Positions 46,031 through 57,403 of a DNA stretch of 64,000 nucleotides are shown one piece after another. Within the stretch, counting starts at the first letter, position 1. Every line of letters begins with the position of its first letter. Where the stretch lies: NCBI GenBank assembly GCA_024305405.1, contig JAKNDB010000107.1:3642501-3706500 (forward strand), read 5' to 3'. Under the pieces are notes generated by a model. It made no database searches and was not told the DNA's origin. It saw only the letters and a program-made list of their open reading frames with translations. Made by a program: the position numbers and the translations under genes. Source of the stretch: Dirofilaria immitis (lineage: Eukaryota; Nematoda; Chromadorea; Rhabditida; Onchocercidae).

Positions 46031-49000
46031 ATGTCTGTTTCTGCGGCTTCAACCTCAAATGCAAACAGTAGCAGTAATGAACCAGTAACGACTAGTGGCA
46101 GCACGTTGGGAGCATCAGAAAATCCATCTGCGTCAGATGAGAAAGCATCGGCAATGGACGTAGAAAACATTCAAATTGAGGAGTCACAAAATGGCGAAGG
46201 AGCCTCATCAGAACAGCATGTTGATGATGGAGATAATGATGATAGTGGTGCTGATATTGGTTTAGCTGTACCATCAACAAATGGCTGGGAATCGCCGCGA
46301 CAGGTTTGTTTAACTTAGTGCGCTGTTTGCATTCTTTTTGTTTGACGAGCATAAATTTTGGCTAGTTACTGCGTAAGCCTCATTTGAGTCACGTTGATGC
46401 TGTTTACCCATTCAGTAATCCAAATTTTATAGGAAGCAATTAATGGAGTAGTGCAGCCGCGTGTGATCCCACCGCCAGGTAAGCCTACACGGCATACAAA
46501 TCAGTTGGAGTTCATGTTGAAGGAAGTTCTGAAACCGGCGATGCGTCATAAGCACGCTTGGCCATTTATGAAACCTGTAGATGCTGTGCGTCTGGGACTT
46601 CCGGTATGCTTTTGTATGTGAACGAATTTTTTTGCAAATTTAGTTATTAATTATTGAGATCACTTAATACATTAAGGGAATTCAAATATTTCGAAGATAT
46701 AGTAAGAGTTAGTGACAATTAAATTTTTGAAGGATTATCACAAGGTGATCAAGCGTCCAATGGACATGAATACCATCGAAAAACGCTTGCGCAACTGCTA
46801 TTACTACTCGGCAAAAGACTGCATGCAAGTAAGTAGGCCCTTATTTTTTGAGCTCGAAACAATGTGTGCGGGGGACGCTATTCGAATCTGAAATTATATT
46901 TTCTTGATACTCTCATTGTCTTTCTATTACATATATTATGAGAAAACCGGGCGGATGAATGGTCACAAAATTGATTATAAAATAAGAATGGGTTGTTGTG
47001 TGCACACAACCGTTTGTTATCATTCTCATCCATTTAAATAAGCAAATATTTCTCGCTTTATAAAATCATCTAAGAAAAACTGATTTAAAAAGTCTGCCTT
47101 AGTTTTGTATTCAATGGACGAGAAAATTCTTTAGATGCCAGGGGTAATTCTTGACTCTTTTGAAGTTTCCACAATAACGAGCAGGAAATATTCTTGCACC
47201 AGCTTTTTGTTACGAATTTCTTTCAATTAGCGCCTTCCGAATTTAATGGGCGCTATTTAAAAGTCATTTGCAAAGAGAACATCGCAACGCGAGCATATTT
47301 CATAAGTGATTCGATTGAAAACGAAAAAATAAAACGAGGATTATGTGGCATTGATTTCATCTGAATCATTTTTGGGCTGCTTCATTTCCGTTCACTCCTA
47401 AATTTTTGGTGTTTTTAAACTTAGCTGTGTCTTTGTGTGTGTGTGTGTTTTTTCTCACCGATTTTTTCAGATATAGATAACTATTGGATTACTTTTTTCG
47501 TTATGAAACATTGGTAACAAAAAATTTCAAAAAGTTCAGTTCTGTTTTTTCGCAAAATGTATATGACATGTTTTTTTGGTATGAGAAAGAGAAAAATGGA
47601 GTTCCAAGCTTTTGTTTGGTTATAGCACAATTTTTTGTTCACCATTGCTGTTTTAGTTATTACAGTTTTAGAAGATGAGGAGTTGCTTTGTTGTTTTACA
47701 TGAAGTTAATTGTTTCACTCTTTTTTCTTCATGTATTTATGCGGTTTCTGAAGCACGAACTGTGTTGCTGTGTTCGATGTTACTTTTTCTACTAACGCTT
47801 TGGCTTTTATGTTGTTGAGACTCTAATTGTATATTGAATTTTCCAGCAGAAAAGGAAGAAATTATGAGTGATTTACGAACACTTGCGCAGAGAGAACTGT
47901 TTCCTCACAAGGCTGATTTCCCAGAATTTGAATCCTTAGCCGTTAATGGTAATCTAGGTTTTGATTTCGAGATTGAGAAGCATTTGATGTAACTTTCAGT
48001 TCGATTCCTTCAATCTTTATCCTTAAATGATTTGAAGGCTTCCAGAAGTTTCTGTGATAGTCTTCTACCTAAAGACTGGGGTAAAGAAGTTCCATTGATG
48101 TGGGTTGTGGAGAGTTAGGAATCGTACCACATCTGGGAAGACGTGCGAGCGGTGACAGAATGATTGTATTTTGCATGTAATCGCAGGGATATCAAAAGCT
48201 TTGGTCGCTACAGGACTCACGTAGCTAATTCTGTGCTATGACCCGTTTAACATGCATGGTTTTCCTTTGTTACAAATCTGGCACTAAGATATCAAAGAAA
48301 ACGCATAACAGAATTATTTCCTGATCTGCTGTGTCTTGGACGGTATAAATGTATCATGTATACATGTGCTGTATATGTATGGTATGCTTCTTTTGTTTTT
48401 CCCAAACTTGTTTTCTTAGTGCACCGTGCATGCGGAGTAATAGGGAATAATGGAATAGAAGCTGAAGGGCAGGCCTGTTTTTCTTTATTGCAAATTTTGG
48501 GATTCTGGATTGGTCTTGGCATTTTTTTTTTTGCAATTCATTTTATGATTTTTGCGACGAGTATGGAATACAATCTTTCTCGGCAGAAATACTGCAAATA
48601 GATGATGATAGTGTGAGGTTAGAAAGGAACTCTTCTTTTCATTTTGAGTATATGCTGTTTTCTGATCTCATAATGTTATTGCGAAGTAAATTGGTTAGAC
48701 TATTAGAATTATGTGGGTGATAATAAACCAGATATTGACAGTAAGGATGAAAGATGCTGCAAGGAAAAATTCTAAGACTCGGAGAACTTTGCCAATATTT
48801 CCTTCAGTTTTCACATATAGTTTTTCCAGTACTTTCCGGAATATAAAAACCGAAGAAAATTAATTGTGGATTTGAAAGTAGAGTTGCTTATCTTCAGGTT
48901 TTTAAATTCTAACGCTGCTAAATTCTCATTTCTTCATGCTATGTATTGTCCTTTTGTGAGTTCATTTTGTAAAATCTCAATTATTATTTTAGTATCCAGG

Positions 49001-52000
49001 GTACAAATACCCGTGATATTTTTTTGAATGTTAAATTATTGAGTGAGAGGAATCATGTATGTCTTTAGGAATTACAAGATGTACTTTGTATGGTTCGTTG
49101 TGTTTGCTTGGGAGTGGATGGTAATTGTTGCAGCTTAAAATATTTATTATGCAGAAACTGTTGCCACTTTGAAGCTTGAAATAGCTAGCAGCTAAGCGCG
49201 GTTCTCTTTGTTCAGGACGTTATGACAATGTTCAACAATTGCTACACGTACAACCCTCCTGAGTATGGGGTTTATATGATGGCGAAGAACCTGGAACAAT
49301 ACATTCTCACCAAACTCGCAGCGATGCCCCGGAAGTAAGACTTTTCTATTATTCATTAGATCTGTTTTTGCTAGTTTTCAGGATTTTGAGTCCATTTTTT
49401 CCAACTGCTACAAATTCAACCAAAATGAGGACGACGTGTCACTTATGTGCAAGAACGTGGAAAATTTGTACAGAGAAAAATGAAACTGCTTCCTTCTCAG
49501 GTATTTTTAAAAGTTTCACACTGTTCGATTTTGCGTGCAGTATTCAAAGGTTTGTGAATGTTTTTTGTTTTTTTATTTTCCGCTTGTTTCTAATTGTTAT
49601 GGCACTCTCTGTGCTAGCCTGATATTCACGAGTATTTGATTTAGGAAGTGGAGATACCGCGTCCAACAGCTAAGCGAACTGCTGGTAAATCGAAGAAGTT
49701 AACTGGTCGTGTTGCAGTTGTGAAAGGAGGTTCTCTTGCACTTTTATGATTAAACCATTGTAAATTGTGTTTTTTCACATTTAAGTATTTCTAATCTTCA
49801 GGAAGCCGTGAGTCATCTGTATCTGTACAACGTGGGGCTGCCGATAGCTCATCGATTTTGGATGCCGCAGCAAATGGAGCCATTCACGCTTCTGCATCAG
49901 CTGGTGTAGATGATGTTCATCCTTCATCGTCGCAAGCGCCTGTCCAACCTGTTCTTCCTTCGAAGGTTCTTCTGCTGTCCGTAAAAAATCTCACATTCCA
50001 CTTTGAAATTTTTGCTTTGATTCTTATTGATCTTATCGACCATTTCGTTTGATAAATGTTATAATCGATGAGCGATTTCTTCCTTACTTGTATCTGGTAT
50101 ATGAACCAATTTTAGGTTCAGAAAGGTGTCAAGCGGAAGGCAGATACAACAACATCATTTGGTGACGACCTCGTAAGCGCAAAAATTGCAACTCGCCGGG
50201 AATCTGGACGACCACCCAAAAAGCCAAACTATTTCATCGATTACAATCAGTTGAAGCCGCGTTTTAAAGGAAAACAAACTGAACAAATGAAATTTTGTCA
50301 ACGCCTCGTCAATGAATTATTTACGAAGGTATCAAATAACATTCAGCTGTGTAACGATGCAAATTAGTGTCTTTTTTTTTCCTTTTTTTTGAAATACGTG
50401 CGTTACGTGTTTCCCAAAAGAAGGACCAAGGCTTTATTCTTACTAGAGGTCTTGCCATTCTTTAGAGTATACAATGTTAATTTTTAACGGATTTTGTCTG
50501 CGTATTATACGGAAGTATGGAATATGTACTTCACTACCTACTGTTGATTCTAAGAATTTGAATCACATAGGAAACAAAAGAATGGTTGTGATAGGAATAA
50601 TGAACGAAATATTTTTCTAGTAGTTGGTATGGTTAGTTAATGGAGGTATTTTATTTGGTTATTAAGGCTAGGATGTAACATATTTCCTTTATTTGATTAA
50701 TCTTTGCATAATTTAATAAATGGATATATATTTAGAAATGTAAGTCATTTACCTGGCCATTTCTTGAGCCGGTGGATGTCGAAGGTTTAAAATTGGAAGA
50801 TTACTATGATATTGTGAAGAATCCAATGGATCTTGGGACGATTAGGTAATTGATTGTCAGTTATTTTCATTTGAGGTATTAACTGTTGGTTGTAGTCTGC
50901 AAATATCTAATTTACTCGTTCTTATTCGGTTTAAGATTACAATTAAAATAAATGCGGAAAATGACTGGTTGGTTGAAGATTTGAATTTTTTGAGTTCCCA
51001 TATAATATTGAAATTTCTCTCTATTGCTTGCCATTGTATTTACGATAGATCAGTGTTTTTTGTTTTAAATAAAATATGTCTTACCTGAAATTAATAATTT
51101 TGAGGAGGAAGCTGGATGCTAAGCAATATGCCACGCCAGAGGAGCTACGGGCTGATGTTATTTTGGTCTGCGAGAATTGCTATAAATATAATCCCACGTC
51201 AGATCCAATTCACCAGCACGGTCGAGCTCTTCAGGTTATTTGAAATTTCAAATTTCAGCGGACTAAAGGAAAATTTTTGGTTGTATCATAAGTTAGAACA
51301 TTTTTAGAAGTATTTCGAAGACAAATGGCGTCAAATGCCTGAAGAACCAGTAATAGTTGATGAGGGAACAGCATCAGCGATGGCAGCACAATTGGTAACA
51401 GCAGCGATCCCCACACCAATGAGTCATGTTACACCGCCAACTCATACAGTCACACCTGCTTCCACAATAGTCAAGGATGATTCAGTGGTCTCTGGACTTC
51501 CTCTTGTACCATTGGATGTTTCTTCAGGTGTTATTGACAGTGATGAACATATTGATCTCATTTTACTTGCACTGCAAACTGAAACTGCCAAATGCCAGGA
51601 AAAATATCCGAGCTTCAGCGTCATTCGCAGGAAATTCTGTCATTAAGGTTTAGTTTTTATTTTGTTTAAAAAAAATCTCTATTAGACAAATAACAAAAAT
51701 GGAAATTGAAAAGTAGCTCATCGAAAGTACGGGATGTTAAAATTTGCGGATTTATTGTAAAACTAATTCTGATATTGTTATAGGCTGAAACGAAGGGAAG
51801 CACAAGCAAATCATCTGCCAGTCCCAGTTCTTTCGGCATCTACTGTGGGCACTCTTCAATCTTTAGTTTCAACACAGTTTTCCTTTATTGCCAGTAGTCC
51901 AACTTCGATGATGAAGCCATCCGCTGCGTATCCAACCAGCAGTGGTTCTGCTTCTGTGTCACGTAAAAACCCGGACGTCCTGCCAGGACATACCAGCAGC

Positions 52001-55000
52001 AAGCACCGGGATTACCAGCAGGGCTGCGTGCAAATAATGTTACCCCAGAGATATTGACTCAAGAGCGAGAACTGAAGCATGAAATAAATTCACCGTTGAA
52101 CAAGACTTCTACTCATCAACGGCAGGTTCAAAATTCGGTGCATGTGACTACTGCAAATGTACGCTCAGCGACATCGGTTCCACCTCAGGGAACACCTCAG
52201 AAGTCTTCGGAACAGAATGCCCAAGCGTCAGTAGCTCGTAAGCGCGGTCGACAGCCTGGCTCTAAGAACAAACCAAAGACAGATATGGCTCAGCCAGGTA
52301 CACCGGTTGCAGACGTTCCACCGCGACAGTCTGGATCAAAGAGGGTACGTGAAGATTATGACTTCGATTCTGAAGATGAACGAACCGCAGAACCAATGAG
52401 TTATGACGAAAAGAGACAGCTTTCGTTAGATATCAACAAACTGCCCGGTGATAAACTCAGCAGTGTAAGTTTTTAATAAACTGTTAGATATGATTAGAAT
52501 TGTTATTTCATTATGTTGAAGTTTTTTAAATTGATGTTTTGTTTATCATGAAAATTAGTTTTTAATTTGGAATACTTGAGGAAATTTATCCCATTTCAGA
52601 GATAAGTTTTTATGATACTAAACTGTAGACAAATAATACATCTTGATGTCTGTACCCACATTTCTGTAGTAAGGTGCAATTTAAATTGCACTTTGGATTC
52701 AGTTTTATTTGGTTTCATGCTTTTAGGTTGTCAGTATCATTGAGTCGAGAGAGCAGCTTCCGGGTTTTAATCCGGAAGAAATTGAAATCGATTTCGAAAC
52801 TCTTAAAGCTACTACGTTGCGCGAATTAGAAGCTTTTGTTGCTGCATGCTTAAAAAGAAACCGCGAAAACCGTACAGTATGTTTCAGTTCTTTCTAAATG
52901 ATTATGTTGTGTCTTAACAGCCGTAAAGATTCCAATATTAACAGTTTGATTCTTCCAGCACCGAAGTCGCAGAAAGAAGTTGAGATTAAGAAACGAGAAT
53001 TAGAAGAGAAGATCAAAGGCTTGGGTGGAGTAATCACTTCAACTCCTGTAGCTGTAGGTTGGTGTTTGTATTAATTGAAATTTTGCTGAAGATTTTGATG
53101 GTCATATCTTCAGTAAGTTGTTGCTTGCTTTCTTTTTCACTGTGCGCAAAGAGTGTTATTTTTATTTCAGCGCAAAATGGTGCACGAACAGAGCCAACAA
53201 CCACGGGTAAAGGCGGTGAGCCGTCGTCTTCAGAATCTTCTTCAAGTGAAGATGATTCATCATCGGACTCGTCATCTTCGGATTCCTCAGATAGTGAATC
53301 AGGTTAGAGTGTTATTTGACATGGTGACATGAAATTTTAAGACACTTTCGCGTTTTTTCTCATTTTTATTTGTTCCTCTTGTTTATTTGATCTTGTTTTT
53401 AGAAACTCATTTCTTCTACTTACCTCATTAGCATTTATTGTAATTTAATTGCTTAATTCAGGCACTTAATTTTATTTTTTGGTCGTTATTAATGCCAAAA
53501 TAACTAGCATAGGGCGATAGTAATTCTTAATGTCATTAATTTTTGATTGTTGATTCCTACTATAATTTAAGGGAACGTTGTTTTTGAATTAATAAGAGGT
53601 GCTCTTTTCATTTATTTTAATGACAAAAGCTTCATCATCGAGAATGTGTGATGCTGTTGTTTATCCATGTAAGATTATGCCCGTAAGTGCAATATCTACA
53701 ACAGGCAACACAGTTGCATACAAATCTCTCGCTCTAAACACGGTGGTTGATGCCTGTCAATAGGAAAGATCTCTTTAAAAATCATTTAAAAAGTTAAAAT
53801 GAGACGAAGTAAAGACAAAAATTGCAGTTGTGTGATTCTCAATTCTTTTTCACGAGTCTTTGATTGCCAGAGCCGGAACCATTTGCCATCTTCATTATTT
53901 TCGATAATTGAGTTATCTTTTTAAAATTTTTGCAAACAACTTTTCTCCTTTTTTGCACATCACTTAGTAAGATGATTATTCATAGTTAGTGCTTGGCGAA
54001 TTCTGTTGAAAAAAAAAGGAAGTCGCTGTTTGTGTTGATAACCTGAAGTGGAATTGCACTTCCGGAAAGGGTTTATTTGTTCTATATGGTATACCTTTTA
54101 AATTGAAAAAGCAGGAAGACAAGATAAGATATGAAAGTACTGCTAGAAATTGTTATTCCACATTTCTTTTGTGGTTATTTCCTTTATTTTTTCGTGATGT
54201 GCAAAAATTTTTTGACAATGTTTTGTCAGATTTTTTTGTTGAATCCTATCGTTTCTTAATTTCTGCAGTTCTGTTTATTTTCTGATCATTTTATACTCTC
54301 CTAACTTTTCGTTCAAAAGTAATTGTAGGAAATAGCCTTATGTTTCTGCCGTTCGAGAATATTTCGAAGGGACATGTGCTGTATGACTTGGTTCTGGGAA
54401 ATCATCAAATAGTAATAGAATTTGATTTAAACTCTCCTGTTATTCCCATCTTCTAAGAATTGGATTTCTTTGATATTTATTCATGAAACCATTGGTAATA
54501 AAATGACAGTTTCTCTTCAGATCTTACTGCATCGTTTCATGTTTTTCGTAGTAACACGTTTTATGGTGCATATTATCTCGCTGCAGTTTTCCTGAGTTCA
54601 AACGTTGTATCTGTTTTAAAATGCCAGTAATTGATTGATTGATAATACGATTCTCATTGCATAGTACAGCGATCTTATAAAATATTTGTTGGTGATGATT
54701 TACTGACTACTTTTTGTTTTTTTTTTGCTGTGCACGGAATATTATTGTTATTTTGTCCAGTTCGATTCCACGACACAATATTTATCATTCATTCTTCATC
54801 GATAAAATAAGTCGTTTTTATTTATACTGATACCATACAAAAAAGAAAAAAATAGCGTGGAAAAGAAAAAAATAGGCGTCAATCACCATTCGTACAGAAG
54901 CGAGAGTTTTGTATGTGAAGGTAAAATATTATTAATCTTTGTTCAGAAGATTCTGTTCAAAGTGTATAATTTATTCATAACCAAGCTTTTATCATAGCAT

Positions 55001-57403
55001 AAAAGAAGGCTTTCAGAGACCACAGGTAATGCAAAAGTGGAACATCAGGGACAGTGTATTGATGCTGAAAAGTCACAAGGTGCTGAACAATCAGTAGAAA
55101 AGGTGAAATTCCGTACTATATTTGGATAGTATTAGCAAAATAAAAAAACTTCAAGATTATGCACTGCTGATTCGATTCCTTCGATGATTTTGGGCGTAGT
55201 AAATGTATTAAATTATCCTTAATTTTTTTGAGTTTGAAGAATGTGAGTTATGCTGACATTGTAGTAGTGAAACCGTGGATCCATGATTTGAGGTTTAAAA
55301 TAAAATGTTTGAAGAAGGAAATAGCACCAAATGCATCATCTACAAACAGTCAGCAACAGCAGCTGGGTCCTATGTTGCAACAACCTACAAGCCATTTTCA
55401 GTTTGGGAGTGTCAAAGGTAATTTCGGTTTTTCTAAGTTAAGGATTTAGATAGGAAAGGAATCGTGTAATGGATAGTTGAGGAATGATAATTTTATATTT
55501 GGCAGAAAGAAAGTTACATTAACATAGGATTTCACATTTTCAGTGTGAAGTTTTTTAACGGTTATTACTGTTAATGAGTAATGTGTAATTTTTTTATTTT
55601 TATGTTTTTTCCATACTTTCCATGTAACGTGAAAATTTTTGTGTATCTGTAATGATGAATGCAATCAGCAGAAAAATGATACCATACAAAAAATAGTAAA
55701 TAGCAACGTGCGGAGATATAATTTTTTCCATTTCATACACAAAAATGATTTGTTCAACAAGCTGTCCATTTAAAAATACATTAGGAAGAATCCTCTATTT
55801 GCTCATTTTGATTCGTAAATGTTATTTGAGATTATTTGTCATTCTTTGTATCGCAGGATATTCAGCTGGATTTTTCAGAAGAACGGGGGATGGTGATAGT
55901 GGTGATTTAACAGTATCAGGAAACCAGCTCAGTAGTATAAGTTCGAATAATGCATTATCCGTTGTGTCGCAGCCACAGCAAGCACAACTGCAAATATCGG
56001 GAGGATCAATACTTGATCAGTTATTACCGGCAAAACAAAATGGTTTGACTAGCGAATCGTTAAGCGTGTAGTATTCTTCTGACAGTTTAATAAGTAGATG
56101 AACTAATGAGTGAAGAGTATTAAACTCTTCATGTTTGCATATCAGTTGGGCTGTTTGCACTGAATTCTGATATAGTTTTGATGTATGAATTATCAAATTA
56201 GTTATGGATTTCTTTTGCTTGGGATTTAAAATTGTTTCAAGAAAGGTTGCTTGATGATTGGTACGGAGATGATTAGACAAGTCCTATTCAAGTCCAAATA
56301 CTAAATGGTGTAAGAAGTATTTATTAACATTATTTTTTTAGAAATGGAAGACAAAACTGGTATAAAGAAGTTAGCTGGATGGGATACTTTAGCAAAAAGA
56401 GCCAGAGTGGTAGTTTGAATATGCAAACGTCAACGCAGTTTGAGTTATTTCGAAAACATGCCAGAGAAAAGGAAGAGAAGGTTGTTTATATTATTATGTC
56501 ATTATGCATCGGAAACGAAGAAGGATGTGTTATAGTTCGCATTGTCGAAAGATTATGTTGAATGGTAGTACCGGTGGGGAGTTTGTATGTTAAGTAGTAT
56601 GTTGTACTTAATGATGAAAATTTGTGTAGCGATGATAGGCATAAAAACATGTTAGGGAAATATTTATAATAATTGCATTATTTCATTTTGAAGCGTAAAC
56701 AGTTGAGAGTAGAGGAAGAACGAAGGCGCCGTTTGAAAGAACAGGAAGAAAAAGAGCGTGCTAAGGACCAGGCTGCAGCAGAAACTGCTGAGCTGGAGCA
56801 AAGAAGACAAAATGAACTTTTACGTCAAAAGAGCAGGTTAGATCTGCGATTTGGTTTAAATTTATAGGTCAATAGACGAAATAGTATGTTGAGATTAATC
56901 AGTAAATTGCAAAGCGAGCTTATTTATGGAGTATAAAATCATTTGCGCCACTACTCTTAACAATTCTTTTAATGAATTTTTTTCTGTCATAGCGAACGCA
57001 AAAGAAATTTGTTAGCACTTCGCTGAATATGTGACACTGTACGCAAATGTGACTAATTACCATGCTACGTGTTTCTCGTGTGGTAGCTTTAAATCATTAG
57101 GTCTTATGCGATAGTTTTAGATCGGTATTTAAAGGTAATTATTAATGACGGGGAGATTTTATATGTTGTATTCTATAGTAAATAAAAAAGTCATCACTTT
57201 TATGTTTGATGAGAACGTCATGTTGAAATGAAAATTACTTTGCAAACCAAGAACAAAACTAGTCTTTTAAGGAACAAAAAAATATGCGGATTTTTGAGAA
57301 AGCAACTAATTTGCAGGAAAGGCGACGTCGAGAAGCGATGAGTACAGGTGGCGATGTTACAAGCCAGATGGATTTAATGCTCAATTTTGAAGCTAATTTT
57401 TAG
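46031..57403 (+). CDS. bet-1: BET double-bromodomain protein with BRD4-type C-terminus
   Basis: Twenty exons per transcript, about 1,169 residues: 46031-46303, 46433-46603, 46733-46828, one of two exon 4 copies, 49645-49729, 49802-49965, 50116-50328, 50736-50845, 51108-51234, 51308-51647, 51784-52464, 52727-52876, 52959-53057, 53171-53302, 55017-55102, 55315-55417, 55857 to about 56042, 56342-56480, 56694-56836, 57317-57403. Order: acidic/Ser N-terminus; bromodomain 1 ([19 protein letters not shown], then [14 protein letters not shown]); AT-hook-like [11 protein letters not shown]; bromodomain 2 ([37 protein letters not shown]); AT-hook-like KKPGRPAR and [11 protein letters not shown] domain ([34 protein letters not shown]); Ser/Asp stretch; a charged coiled coil; and a final ERRRREAM...[11 protein letters not shown] like the P-TEFb-binding end of BRD4. 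It reads acetylated histones in the nucleus to drive Pol II transcription. Frame requires one extra base at 51600-51604, 51965-51969, 52852-52856, 56394-56398 and 56827-56830, and in each exon 4 copy. Confidence 0.97.
49216..49334 (+). other. BET alternative exon 4a (second half of bromodomain 1)
   Basis: The acceptor is TTGTTCAG and the donor GTAAGA. It encodes [19 protein letters not shown] followed by [19 protein letters not shown], i.e. helix B, the BC loop with the acetyl-lysine-contacting Asn, and helix C. It is 119 nt, but needs 120 to join exon 5 in phase; C4 at 49327-49330 read as C5 gives MPPE then EVEIPRP, as in other BET proteins. Confidence 0.9.
49382..49500 (+). other. BET alternative exon 4b (second half of bromodomain 1)
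   Basis: The acceptor is GTTTTCAG and the donor GTATTT, only 47 nt downstream of exon 4a. It encodes [19 protein letters not shown], then [13 protein letters not shown], and after adding one A to the A5 at 49476-49480, KMKLLPSQ. It is also 119 nt (120 corrected) and joins exons 3 and 5 in phase. It aligns residue for residue with exon 4a and with BRD4 bromodomain 1 (NCYIYNKPGDD). The Asn is kept, but the BC loop and helix C differ strongly from 4a. Confidence 0.85.

Noticed and set aside
52054..52476. Separate 140-codon frame
   Set aside because: It is the second part of BET exon 11, separated from the first only by the A-run miscount at 51965-51969.
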